Shown here: in pieces, positions 1-8,282 of the stretch
Layout: each line of letters starts with the position of its first letter
Position numbering within the stretch: the first letter of the stretch is position 1
DNA from: Gemmatimonadota bacterium
GTDB taxonomy: Bacteria; Gemmatimonadota; Gemmatimonadetes; Longimicrobiales; Gaopeijiaceae
Reading direction: 5' to 3'
Assembly (NCBI GenBank): GCA_022571515.1
Contig: JACZXQ010000028.1
Coordinates: 1-40,121, forward strand
DNA length: 40,121 nucleotides
Notes under the pieces: generated by a model
The model's input: the letters and a program-made list of their open reading frames with translations, nothing else
Databases searched by the model: none
Told to the model about the DNA's origin: nothing
Position numbers and translations under genes: made by a program

Positions 1-144
1 CAGTTATAGGCGATCCAACGGCCCTCTCCGCACGAAAGGCAAGGTAGGCGCCAAGTGTGACCGAGCCAGGAGAGGGAAGATGGTGGACGGACCCGGGACG
101 GCTGGTTACCGAGGGGTGGTGAGGGGGTCTTGGTGAGGGGGAGG

Positions 145-291
145 GTGCCTCGATACTCGAATCTGACGTCCGGGTTCGTAGAGATCAGGGGAGAGCGACA
201 TTACCTGTGGCGGGCCGTGGCCCAAGACGGGGACGTGATCGACGTCCTGGCTCAGCGGCATCGCCATGCCCGTGCGGCCACTGGTGCCTGA
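145..291 (+). pseudogene. IS6-family transposase remnant
   Basis: An open stretch ending in TGA at 289-291 reads FVEIRGERHYLWRAVAQDG followed by DVIDVLAQRHRHARAA. This matches the conserved core of IS6-family DDE transposases, where the usual form is a Y-L-W-R-A-V-D-Q-D-G segment followed by D-V-L. About 38 residues carry recognisable similarity. Family transposases are about 230 residues, so both the N-terminal helix-turn-helix part and the C-terminal catalytic part are missing, and the second Asp of the core is replaced by Ala. Sequence upstream of about 145 is not recognisable. I infer a decayed insertion sequence. A terminal-repeat-like sequence lies 45 bases downstream, at the distance expected for the right end of such an element. 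The rest of 1-544 holds no gene that I can support. Confidence 0.7.
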
Positions 292-336
292 GCAATCCTG
301 GCCGACCCCCTGCTTCGGCTTCGCCCGGGACCCATT

Positions 337-349
337 AAGTTGACAATAC
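337..349 (+). repeat. IS6-like terminal inverted repeat, right end
   Basis: The plus strand reads AAGTTGACAATAC, whose reverse complement GTATTGTCAACTT matches 12 of 13 bases of the sequence at 2252-2264. It lies just after the transposase remnant and has the CTGT/TTGT core seen in many IS6-family ends (family knowledge). The two copies face each other across the antiporter gene. The TTGACA at 340-345 could be mistaken for a -35 box, but no -10 box follows at 16-18 bases. Confidence 0.45.
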
Positions 350-544
350 GGCCCAAGGGATCAACAACGGCCAACGACTTGCGGGACCCTCTTCGCCCGG
401 GTAAGGTGTGCCAACAATCGTGCTATTCAACACGCATCCGCCCTTTACAGCCTCCCTCTGGACCCCGGTGTCGTTGCCTATCTACTGTCCACAGAAACCG
501 GGGGCGCTAAACATGATGCGTGTGATGCGGCGGCGGGCGAGACG

Positions 545-2248
545 ATGACCGAGTTGGTTTTCCTTCAGGACTTGGTCGTGATCCTCGCGGCGTCCGTCGC
601 CGTGGTTGCACTCCTGAGCCGTCTGCAGGTGCCGTCCATTGCGGGGTTCATCGTCGCCGGAATGGTGGTCGGGCCGCACGCGCTGGGACTCATTCAGGAT
701 CTCCACCAGGTCGAGATGCTCGCCGAGCTCGGGGTTGTGCTGCTCCTGTTCGGTATCGGTCTCGAACTCTCCTTGGACCGCGTTCGTCGGCTCTGGCGAC
801 TGATCATCCTCGGCGGCGGCGTCCAGATGGCCGCCACCATCTTGCTGGTATTGGGGATCAGCGTTCTGCTGGGTCGAGACGTTCGCTCGGGACTTCTGCT
901 GGGTTTCATCATTTCGATCTCCAGTACGGCCATCGTCCTCAGAGGTCTCTCGACGCGGGGAGAGCTCGAGACGCCGCACGGTCGATTGGCGCTCGGCATT
1001 CTGGTCTTTCAGGATCTGTGTGTCGTGCCCATGGTCCTCGTCATTCCGTTCCTTGGCGGCACCACCGGCTCCGGCACGAGCATCTGGGTTCCGCTGCTGA
1101 CGGCCGCGGCCGTCGTCGGCGGGGTTTTGGTGGCCACGCGCCTCGTAGTGCCGCGCTTTCTCGATGTAGTCGCACGCACGCGCCAGCGCGATCTCTTCGT
1201 TCTTTCCGTCTTTCTGATCTGCCTCGGGACCGCATGGGCAGTTTCGATGGCGGGTGTCTCGCTCGCCTTGGGCGCGTTTCTCGCCGGCCTTGTCGTTTCC
1301 GGTAGCCGATACCGCGAGCAGGCGATGTCGGATCTCGTCCCGTTACGGGATGTTCTGGCAAGCGTGTTCTTTGTCTCGATCGGAATGCTGCTCGACCTCC
1401 GGACCGTCCTCGATGAGCTGCTTCCGATCCTCGGGTTGTTCGCCGCCATCGTTGCCGGCAAGTTCATCATCATCTTCCTGACCGCTTCCGTCTTGAGGCT
1501 TCCGCTGCGCGTGGGAGTTGTGACCGCTACGGCCCTGTCCCAAGTGGGGGAGTTCTCCTTCATTCTCCTTATTGCGGCGGGTGGAACAGGTCTCCTGGAA
1601 GAGCCTCTCCGGAGCAATCTCACCGTGGCGATCATCCTTTCGATGTTGGCCACACCATTTGGGATCGCCCTGGGCCCCCACCTGGCAAGCGGATTAGGGA
1701 AGCTCGGCCCCCTGGCCCGTCTCCTCCAGGTGCGAACGGCCGAGGAGCAGGGTGAAACGGATCGGCCGCGGAACCACGTCATTATCGCCGGTCTCGGCTT
1801 GACCGGTCGGACCCTGGCCCGGTCACTCGCGAAGATTCACACGCGTTATATCATCGCCGACCTCAATACCGAGAGCGTCCGGGACGCGACCCGCCGGGGA
1901 GAACCGGCGTATTTCGGAGACGTGACGAGCCCCGAGGTGCTCGAGCACCTCGGGGTTGCCGACGCCAGCGAACTCATCATCGCAATCAACGATCCCGACG
2001 CGACGGTCCGCGCAGTGCGGGCCGCTCGACGAGCGGCGCCGGATCTTCGGATCATTGTACGTACGGCTTACAAAGACGATGTGAAACGCCTGGAGGAGGC
2101 CGGCGCCACTCATGTCTTCGCTGCCGAGGTCGCGGTGGCGAGCGTCATCACCGACCGTGTGATCGGAGACCTCGAACGCACTTCTGACCAACGATCGGAG
2201 CGGTCGCGTACAGGTGCTGACGGACGCCCAGTTCGAGGTGCAGAATGA
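545..2248 (+). CDS. Kef-type monovalent cation/proton antiporter (CPA2) with TrkA-N domain
   Basis: An inner-membrane antiporter of 567 residues, expected to exchange K+ or Na+ for protons. Residues 1-380 are a run of hydrophobic helices of the Na_H_Exchanger fold. They include GFIISISSTAIVL near 120-132 and ILVFQDLCVVP near 152-162, whose Asp is the conserved ion-pathway residue of CPA2 proteins. From about residue 407 a Rossmann-type TrkA-N domain starts with IIAGLGLTGRTLARSL, the nucleotide-binding glycine motif, as in KefB/KefC. The length matches KefB/KefC-like proteins. The last 25 residues are polar and arginine-rich and may be unstructured. The start is the first ATG after the stop; the ribosome site is weak (GGCGAG). 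The gene sits between two IS6-like end sequences. The ion specificity cannot be told from the sequence. Confidence 0.93.
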   Translation: MTELVFLQDLVVILAASVAVVALLSRLQVPSIAGFIVAGMVVGPHALGLIQDLHQVEMLAELGVVLLLFGIGLELSLDRVRRLWRLIILGGGVQMAATILLVLGISVLLGRDVRSGLLLGFIISISSTAIVLRGLSTRGELETPHGRLALGILVFQDLCVVPMVLVIPFLGGTTGSGTSIWVPLLTAAAVVGGVLVATRLVVPRFLDVVARTRQRDLFVLSVFLICLGTAWAVSMAGVSLALGAFLAGLVVSGSRYREQAMSDLVPLRDVLASVFFVSIGMLLDLRTVLDELLPILGLFAAIVAGKFIIIFLTASVLRLPLRVGVVTATALSQVGEFSFILLIAAGGTGLLEEPLRSNLTVAIILSMLATPFGIALGPHLASGLGKLGPLARLLQVRTAEEQGETDRPRNHVIIAGLGLTGRTLARSLAKIHTRYIIADLNTESVRDATRRGEPAYFGDVTSPEVLEHLGVADASELIIAINDPDATVRAVRAARRAAPDLRIIVRTAYKDDVKRLEEAGATHVFAAEVAVASVITDRVIGDLERTSDQRSERSRTGADGRPVRGAE

Positions 2249-2251
2249 TGG

Positions 2252-2264
2252 GTACTGTCAACTT
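2252..2264 (+). repeat. IS6-like terminal inverted repeat, left end
   Basis: GTACTGTCAACTT, preceded by G, is the inverted partner (12 of 13) of the sequence at 337-349. It begins only four bases after the antiporter stop codon. In orientation it would be the left end of a second IS6-like copy, but no transposase follows it. A 5-bp hairpin (CCGAG/CTCGG, 2268-2282) lies immediately downstream and could weakly terminate antiporter transcription. Confidence 0.35.
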
Positions 2265-2411
2265 GAGCCGAGTCTTGCTCGGTTAGACGCCAGGCCCAGG
2301 CCCGAACGGTGGTTCAACACGAGCACCAAGGAGCGACGGTGCCACCTGCAGTGCCACCGGGACAACGGCAGTCCAGGGGGCGAGGTGATGGACGGGATGC
2401 AGTACCGGCCG

Positions 2412-2447
2412 TCGGGGGGGACCTGCCCTTCGGGGGGTGACCTGCCT
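2412..2447. repeat. Two-copy 18-bp G-rich tandem repeat
   Basis: Two imperfect 18-base units lie at 2412-2429 and 2430-2447. Each is TCG plus a run of G, then ACCTGCC and a final T. They sit in the 210-base gap between the converging antiporter and chloride-channel genes, just beyond the end of the latter. Function is unknown. The G runs could slow polymerase on this strand. No gene was seen in the gap. Confidence 0.5.
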
Positions 2448-2458
2448 TCGACGCCAGC

Positions 2459-4270
2459 CTACGACTTTGTGACCGGTGAGTCATGCTCCCTCCTGTAGAA
2501 GCCGATGATGTCCCGGTAGCGGACGTATCCAAGAAGTTTGTCGTGACCATCGGCGGTTTCGACGATCGGAAGCTTGTCGAACTCACCTTCTCCGAAGAAC
2601 TCGAGCGCCCGGATGAGGTTGTCGTCCGGCCTCAAGCTTATAGTGCGTCGGTTGATGAGATCGTCGGCTAGCAGCAGCGAACTCATATGCTGGAGGTCCT
2701 CCTGATTTCCAAGATCGTTGAGCGACAACAGCCCGGAGAGTTCGCCCAGGTCGTCCTCCAAGAGCAGGTCGCTCTCGCCGGACTCGCGAGAGAACGACTC
2801 GATCTCTGTGAGCGGTAGATCGTGCGGGATGATGGCCGATCGTTCGTAGACCCCACGCATCGCATCGCCGATGGTCACACGCTTCAAGATATTGGGATTC
2901 ATCTCCCAGAGATGCGCTCTCGTGGAGAACTTGTTGTCGACCTGGGTCGTGTAAATCGACCAGCGTCTCGAGGTTACGAGCGCCAGAATGGCCACCACCA
3001 TCAACGGAGGCAGCAGCTCGTAGGCACCCGTCAGCTCGGCAACCATCACCAGCGACGCGATGGGTGCGTTGGCTACGCCGGCGAAGAACGCGCCCATGCC
3101 CACCACGACGAACGGTGTCACGTCTGGCACGAGGACCGGAAAGAACTGGTGACTCACCGTTCCGACACATCCACCCAGCATGGCGCCGATGAAGAGGCTT
3201 GGGGCGAAAACACCGCCGGAGCCCCCCGACGAAATCGTGAAGGAGGTCGTGACGATCTTGAGCACCGCGAGCGTGGCGAGGATTCCAACCGTGGCCTCGA
3301 GCCCGCCGATGGGTTGGTGGAGTATCAGCTGCTGCACATAGCCGAAACCCTGGCCCATCGCCTGTGGATAGGCGAGCCCGACGAGACCCACCAAGAGACC
3401 TCCGATTGGCGGAATCAGGTACTTGTTGATCGGCAATCGATCGAAGAACAGGCGTTTCGACCCATGCAGGAAACGCACATACAGATAGCCCGCCCCTGAG
3501 CACACCAGCCCGAGCACGGCGTAGAAAAGGAGTTGCACCGGCGCATGAAAGGCTTCGCTGCTGTACGCGAAGACATGATCGAATCCATTCACCGCGCTGA
3601 ATAGCGTGTAGGCGGTCACGGAGGAGATGATCGCGGGGGTCAGCGCGTCCGTCTCGATATCTTCTTTGTAGAGCACCTCTACGGCAGTGAGCGCGCCACC
3701 GAGCGGCGCCCGGAAGATCGCGCCGAGCCCCCCCGCCGCCCCCGCCACCATCATCGTGCGGCGGGCCCTCGCCCCCATCTTCAGGTAGCGGCCAAGGGCC
3801 GACCCGATGCCGGCACCGATCTGCGCGATGGGACCTTCCTTGCCGGCGCTTCCACCGGACGAAAGCGTCGCGAGCGTGGCCAGCGACTTCACCAAGGGCA
3901 CGCGGCCGCGCATGGACCCGGCCTTGTTGTGAAAGGCGTCTATATAGCCGTCGGTCCCGGTGCCTTCCGCCTCGGGCGCAAAGGTCTTGACCAAGAGGCC
4001 TGAAATCAGGCCGCCCACGACCGGCAGAAGAACCCACATCCAGCGGCGTGGGGGGAGGACGTCGGACGCCCCTCCGGGCGACAGCGGCCCCGGAAGATGC
4101 GCCCAGGAGCGCATCGTGATCTCAGAGACCGCGTGCAACACCTCGTTGAAGACGATCGCGCCGAGTCCGGAGAGCAAGCCGATGACGATCGAGTAAAGGT
4201 AGATCGTACGCGGATTGATGCTCGTAAAGAATCCTTGCAGCCCTCGAAAATCGAGAACGTTTTTCAACAC
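2459..4270 (-). CDS. ClC-family chloride channel/transporter with C-terminal CBS domains
   Basis: A membrane protein of 603 residues that conducts or exchanges chloride. Residues 25-440 form the ClC core. SGGSAGKEGPIAQIG at about 138-152 is the GREGP-type selectivity segment, with Glu145 in the position of the gating glutamate of E. coli ClC. GSGGVFAP in the middle of the protein is the second selectivity segment. FFAGVANAPIASLVMVAELTG is a typical late helix. After about residue 465 two CBS-like halves follow, ending in KLLGYVRYRDIIGFY, as in regulated bacterial and eukaryotic ClCs. The start is GTG, because the nearby ATG is out of frame and GGAG lies four bases upstream. Presence of the gating Glu suggests a Cl-/H+ exchanger, but this is inference. 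Confidence 0.95.
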   Translation of the reverse strand: MLKNVLDFRGLQGFFTSINPRTIYLYSIVIGLLSGLGAIVFNEVLHAVSEITMRSWAHLPGPLSPGGASDVLPPRRWMWVLLPVVGGLISGLLVKTFAPEAEGTGTDGYIDAFHNKAGSMRGRVPLVKSLATLATLSSGGSAGKEGPIAQIGAGIGSALGRYLKMGARARRTMMVAGAAGGLGAIFRAPLGGALTAVEVLYKEDIETDALTPAIISSVTAYTLFSAVNGFDHVFAYSSEAFHAPVQLLFYAVLGLVCSGAGYLYVRFLHGSKRLFFDRLPINKYLIPPIGGLLVGLVGLAYPQAMGQGFGYVQQLILHQPIGGLEATVGILATLAVLKIVTTSFTISSGGSGGVFAPSLFIGAMLGGCVGTVSHQFFPVLVPDVTPFVVVGMGAFFAGVANAPIASLVMVAELTGAYELLPPLMVVAILALVTSRRWSIYTTQVDNKFSTRAHLWEMNPNILKRVTIGDAMRGVYERSAIIPHDLPLTEIESFSRESGESDLLLEDDLGELSGLLSLNDLGNQEDLQHMSSLLLADDLINRRTISLRPDDNLIRALEFFGEGEFDKLPIVETADGHDKLLGYVRYRDIIGFYRREHDSPVTKS

Positions 4271-4299
4271 TCATCTCCAATGATGTCGCGTAGGTGAAT

Positions 4300-4314
4300 G
4301 CGTCGGTCCGACGC
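4300..4314. promoter_or_regulatory. 15-bp palindrome upstream of the ClC gene
   Basis: GCGTCGG-T-CCGACGC is a perfect odd palindrome with 7-bp arms. It lies 30 bases before the ClC start, in the 147-base gap behind the DUF1330 gene. It could be an operator or a small hairpin in the leader. Nothing links it to a known regulator. Confidence 0.3.
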
Positions 4315-4417
4315 GCGAAGTGTAATCAAAGAGCCCTCTATCGCCAGCCCTCGAGAGGACGTCCGTCCCGGCGCGGCGTTGGTGCTCGATGGGATCGACG
4401 AAGTGTTGGGGAGATGA

Positions 4418-4801
4418 CTACTGATGCGGCGTGCATGCTATCAGCACCGTCTCTTCCAGGGCGTCGAGACGATCCTTCTTTAACTCCTGGAATCTTGGGT
4501 CGGAGACCAACTGGCCGAAGGCGGCCCGGGACGGATACTCGACCATCAGGACCCTATCCCAGCGATCTGCGTCCTCTCCGACGATGAGGTGGGTGGGCTG
4601 GCCCTGCCACATCAGTTTCCCTCCCACCGACGCTACCAGTGGGGCCGCGTTGCGCGCGTAGCGGGCATAGACGTCGACACCGGCTTCCCCGCTGTCGGTC
4701 CGCTCCCGGAAGCGGAGCAGATTGATCATGACCACCGGCCCGGCCTCGGGCTGCTCCATGAACGCGCGGAGATCTTCGCTATTGGTGTCCAGGGTTCTCA
4801 T
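4418..4801 (-). CDS. DUF1330 family protein
   Basis: A cytoplasmic protein of 127 residues. The pattern VVMINLLRFRER near residues 22-33, VYARYARNAAPLVASVGGKLMW, DRVLMVEYPSRAAF and a final D-P-R-F-Q-E-L segment is that of DUF1330, a dimeric alpha-beta barrel (ferredoxin-like) family related to small monooxygenase-like folds. The biochemical role of the family is unknown. The first 23 bases of the gene overlap the 3' end of the upstream molybdoenzyme gene on the same strand, which suggests co-transcription and perhaps translational coupling. There is no signal peptide. Confidence 0.85.
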   Translation of the reverse strand: MRTLDTNSEDLRAFMEQPEAGPVVMINLLRFRERTDSGEAGVDVYARYARNAAPLVASVGGKLMWQGQPTHLIVGEDADRWDRVLMVEYPSRAAFGQLVSDPRFQELKKDRLDALEETVLIACTPHQ

Positions 4802-7028
4802 GGGAACTTCGGTCTCCGGTCGTTGGGGTCGTGGTTGGGGTGGTGCAGGCTGTGACGCATACCGGCACGCCGCAAAAAGCCGCGTTGCCGGAAATGGGGT
4901 CGATTCTCGACGCGTCCGTCAGGTCGTTGATGCTGGCTCCAGGGTGAGCGTTTGCGGTGCGGAGCCGCGTGCCCGGGAGGCCGTGTCCCCACCCGTGAGG
5001 GATGCTCACCACTCCGGCGATGACGTCCGAGGTCACTTCCAGCGGCAGTTGGACGGCGCCCACCGCCGAGCGGACCTCGACCGTGTCGCCATCGTCGAGC
5101 CCCCGCGCCTGCGCATCACCCGGATGGAGGAGCGCGGTGCACCGCGGATTGCCCTTCACAAGCAGGGCGGCGTTATGCATCCACGAGTTGTTGCTCCTGA
5201 GATGCCTACGCCCGACCAGGAGCAGGTCGAACTCCTCGTCCGTGGGGGAGGGAGATACTCTGTTGGCGAAGAACGTCTGAGTTACGCGGCCCAGGTCCTC
5301 CACCAGAAGGTTGGGGGCCAGATGGATCTTGTGGTCGTCGGTGTAGAGGCGGCCCGGCAGGCTCGGCCGAAGCGGCCCCAGGTCCACCCCGTGTCGGTTC
5401 CGCTCCAGGGTCGCGAGGGTGAGTCCCCCTGGCCGGAGAAAGCGCCCCCGCCACACGCCATACGGACCAAGCCTCAGCCCCAGGTCCAGCAGGCGCCGGG
5501 GAGTCATCCGGCGTGCGACTGCCCGGCGCATGCGTGCCTTGAGCCCGCGCGGTCGAGTCCCCCTTCTCGACTCCAAGCGGCGCTGCAACTCGCGAAAGAT
5601 CTCCCAGTCGTGCATCGCCCCGGGCGAGGGTGGGAAGAGCGCCGGGGAATACTTCGCCGTATTGCGCACGGCCAGCGCGTGGAAAGCCAGGTCGTAGTGA
5701 TCCGTCTCCAGACCCACCGCGGGCGGCAGGATGAGGTCCGCGTGTCGTGTGGTTTCATTGAGGTAGATGTCCACGGACACCATGAAGTCCAACCCGGCCA
5801 GTGCACGGTCCAGCGTTCTACCGTCGGGCGTGGAGAGCACGGGGTTTCCAGCGGACGTCACCAGAGCCCGGATCTGTCCCTCGCCGGGCGTGAGGATCTC
5901 CTCGCTCAGCACCGCCACGGGGAGCTCTCCCGCGAACTCGGGTGCGCCACGCACACGGCTGGCCCAGCGCCCGTAGCTCCCCGGGCGGATGTGCCGCACC
6001 GTGTCGATGGCCGGAGTTGGGAACATGGCGCCGCCGGGACGGTCGAGATTGCCGGTGAGCGTGTTGAGGATGTTGATGAGCCACTGGCAAGTGGAACCGA
6101 ACGCCTGCGTGGAAACGCCGATCCTTCCGTAGCAGACCGCTGAGGGTGCCGAGGCGAAGTCGATGGCCATGGCTCGAATGGCGGCGGCATCGATTCCGGT
6201 GGCGGGCGCGACCCTCTCCGGATCGAACGGGCGCACCACGTCGCGGATGCGCTGGACATCCGCCGCGATCAGCGGAAGGTCCCGGGGCCGCACCAAATCC
6301 TCGGCGAACAGCGTGTGCAGAAGCCCGAGTAGAAGCAGCACGTCGGTGCCTGGCCGGATGAAGTGATGCTCGTCGGCGATCCGAGAGGTCTCTGTGCGGC
6401 GGGGATCCACCACCACCACACGCCCGTCCCTTTTCTGAATGGCGCGGAGACGCTGACGGATGCCGGGCGCCGTCATCATGCTGCCGTTGGATGCCATGGG
6501 GTTGGCGCCCATGATGAGCATGTGCTGCGTGCGATCCACGTCGGGCACCGGAAGCACGAGCAGGTGGCCGAACATGAAGTACGCCGCCACATGATGTGGC
6601 TGCTGATCCACCGACGAAGCGGAAAACCGGTTACGGGTGCCCAACTCCCGCACGAAGGCCGGCGCGTACAGCATGGTCCCGGAGTTGTGGACCGTTGGGT
6701 TCCCCTGATAGACCGCAACGGCGTCGCGGCCGTGCCGGTCCTGGATGTCGAGGAGACGCACGGCCACCTCGTCGAACGCCTCATCCCAAGTGACCTCGTC
6801 CCACCGGTCTCCGTCACGCCTGAGCGGGCGCCGCAGCCGATCGGGGTCCTGCCATATGTCTTGGAGCGCCACTGCCTTGGGGCAGATATGGCCCCGGCTC
6901 AGGGGGTCGTGCTCGTCCCCCCGGATAGCGACGATATCGTCTCCATCCATCTCTATGACCAGGCCGCATATCGCCTCGCACAGGTTGCACGCCCTGTGGT
7001 GGAATCGGCTTCGGTGAGGCGTGTCCAT
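4779..7028 (-). CDS. Molybdopterin oxidoreductase, DMSO-reductase family
   Basis: A 749-residue catalytic subunit that binds bis-MGD and one iron-sulfur cluster. Cys14-x2-Cys17-x3-Cys21-x27-Cys49 near the N-terminus is the [4Fe-4S] motif. The molybdopterin domain follows (VYQGNPTVHNSGTMLY, GANPMASNGSMMTAP, RPGTDVLLLLGLLHTLF), then ADLILPPAVGLETDHYD and a C-terminal dinucleotide-binding domain from about residue 600 (DLLLVGRRHLRSNNSWMHN, VSIPHGWGHG). There is no Tat or Sec signal, so a cytoplasmic location is likely. The region aligned with the Mo ligand reads SASSVDQQPHH, with serines rather than Cys/Sec; the ligand is not certain. The frame can be extended to 7037 only through a non-standard ATT codon, so ATG at 7028 is chosen. 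The substrate cannot be told. A zinc alcohol dehydrogenase gene is divergent, 185 bases away. Confidence 0.9.
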   Translation of the reverse strand: MDTPHRSRFHHRACNLCEAICGLVIEMDGDDIVAIRGDEHDPLSRGHICPKAVALQDIWQDPDRLRRPLRRDGDRWDEVTWDEAFDEVAVRLLDIQDRHGRDAVAVYQGNPTVHNSGTMLYAPAFVRELGTRNRFSASSVDQQPHHVAAYFMFGHLLVLPVPDVDRTQHMLIMGANPMASNGSMMTAPGIRQRLRAIQKRDGRVVVVDPRRTETSRIADEHHFIRPGTDVLLLLGLLHTLFAEDLVRPRDLPLIAADVQRIRDVVRPFDPERVAPATGIDAAAIRAMAIDFASAPSAVCYGRIGVSTQAFGSTCQWLINILNTLTGNLDRPGGAMFPTPAIDTVRHIRPGSYGRWASRVRGAPEFAGELPVAVLSEEILTPGEGQIRALVTSAGNPVLSTPDGRTLDRALAGLDFMVSVDIYLNETTRHADLILPPAVGLETDHYDLAFHALAVRNTAKYSPALFPPSPGAMHDWEIFRELQRRLESRRGTRPRGLKARMRRAVARRMTPRRLLDLGLRLGPYGVWRGRFLRPGGLTLATLERNRHGVDLGPLRPSLPGRLYTDDHKIHLAPNLLVEDLGRVTQTFFANRVSPSPTDEEFDLLLVGRRHLRSNNSWMHNAALLVKGNPRCTALLHPGDAQARGLDDGDTVEVRSAVGAVQLPLEVTSDVIAGVVSIPHGWGHGLPGTRLRTANAHPGASINDLTDASRIDPISGNAAFCGVPVCVTACTTPTTTPTTGDRSSHENPGHQ

Positions 7029-7213
7029 GCCCCCCAATGGGTGACCTGGAACGCGATTCCGCCAGGGCCGGCTCCGGCTCGGAGGCGCCCGGTTCCAACC
7101 GGCCTTGCGCCCCCGACCTTTGGCGCAGGATGTTATCGTCCGCGCATGGCGCCGCCGCCCATTCGATTGCGGTGGGAGTGCGGACAGCGAAGGCAGTCGA
7201 CCCGAGGAGCCGC

Positions 7214-8263
7214 GTGAAGGCCATCACGTTCCAGGACATCGAGACCCTAGCGTACGAGGACGCGCCGGACCCGGAGTTGGTGGAGCCGGGCGACGCCATC
7301 GTCGAGGTCTCCGTCGCGGGGGTGTGCGGCTCGGACCTGCATCCCTACTTCGGGCGCGAGCGAGGTCTGGATGTGGGCACGGTGATGGGTCACGAGTTCG
7401 TTGGCCGTGTGGTCGAGGTGGGCGCGGGCGTCACCCAGATCGCGGTTGGCGACCGGGTCGTGGCGCCGTTCACCACCAATTGCGGGGCGTGCTTCTTCTG
7501 CCAACGAGGGCTGACCGCTCGTTGCGTTCACAGCCAACTCTTCGGCTGGGTCGAGAACGGCCTAGGACTCCATGGCGGACAGGCGGATCTCGTACGGGTG
7601 CCGCTCGCCGACTCCACGTTGGTGCTGATGCCCGAGGCACTCGAGGACGATGCGCTGGGGCTGCTCGCGGGTGACATCCTGTCCACCGCGATGTTCGGCG
7701 CGGAGATGGCGGATGTTCAGGACGGCGACCTGGTGGTCGTCATCGGATGCGGCCCGGTCGGGGTGCTCGCCGTGCGGGCCGCCCTCGAGCGGGGCGCCCG
7801 CGAGGTCGTGGCGGTCGATCGCGTGCCCTCACGCCTCGCATTGGCCGAGCGTTTCGGCGCCACACCGGTCGACTTCGAGCGGGGCGATCCTCTGGCCATC
7901 GTGCACGAGCTCTCGGAGGGCAGGGGAGCCGACAAGGCGATCGAGGCCGTGGGTTCGCCTCAGGCCACCAGGGCGGCGGTGGATCTACTGCGGCTCGGTG
8001 GCTCGCTGGCCGCGCTCGGGGTCCACACCGAGGAGCATCTGGCCATCTCGCCCGGTGAGATCTACGACCGCAACCTACGCTACGCGGGGGGGCGCTGTTC
8101 TGCCCGGCATTTCTTGCCGCAGGCCCTCGAGCTCACCCAGCGCGACGCAGTCCTGCTCTCCGAGCTGATCTCGCACCGTCTGCCGCTCTCGGACGGGATC
8201 GAGGGGTACCGCATGTTCGCCGCCCGCGAAGAAGGATGCACCAAGGTGGTGCTAACGCCATGA
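7214..8263 (+). CDS. Zinc-dependent alcohol/polyol dehydrogenase (MDR superfamily)
   Basis: A 349-residue cytoplasmic NAD(P)-dependent dehydrogenase. Catalytic zinc ligands are visible as Cys38 (CGSDLHPY) and the GHE motif at 59-61. A structural-zinc lobe has Cys90, Cys93, Cys96 and Cys104. The Rossmann motif VVVIGCGPVGVLAVRAALERGA begins the cofactor domain. The length is typical of the family. The frame is open back to 7037, but the upstream part is low-complexity and unlike the family. GTG at 7214 follows a GAGGAG ribosome site at 7204-7209 and gives the usual N-terminus. The NTF2-like gene starts 19 bases downstream, so the two probably share a transcript. The substrate is unknown; sorbitol, threonine or glutathione-formaldehyde types are possible. 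Confidence 0.9.
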   Translation: MKAITFQDIETLAYEDAPDPELVEPGDAIVEVSVAGVCGSDLHPYFGRERGLDVGTVMGHEFVGRVVEVGAGVTQIAVGDRVVAPFTTNCGACFFCQRGLTARCVHSQLFGWVENGLGLHGGQADLVRVPLADSTLVLMPEALEDDALGLLAGDILSTAMFGAEMADVQDGDLVVVIGCGPVGVLAVRAALERGAREVVAVDRVPSRLALAERFGATPVDFERGDPLAIVHELSEGRGADKAIEAVGSPQATRAAVDLLRLGGSLAALGVHTEEHLAISPGEIYDRNLRYAGGRCSARHFLPQALELTQRDAVLLSELISHRLPLSDGIEGYRMFAAREEGCTKVVLTP

Positions 8264-8282
8264 TCGAGGGGGAACGCAACAA

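Noticed and set aside
340-368. TTGACA that looks like a perfect -35 box for the antiporter gene
   Set aside because: No -10-like sequence follows at 16-18 bases and it is almost 200 bases from the start codon. It is better explained as part of an IS6-like terminal repeat.
2583-4037. Open frame of 484 codons on the minus strand
   Set aside because: It is a shifted frame of the ClC gene on the same strand. The ClC reading has the selectivity motifs and this frame has none.
4722-6143. Open frame of 473 codons on the plus strand
   Set aside because: It is antisense to the molybdoenzyme gene, whose cysteine motif and domains are clear. The product is rich in Arg, Pro and His with no family features, as is typical of the opposite strand of GC-rich genes.
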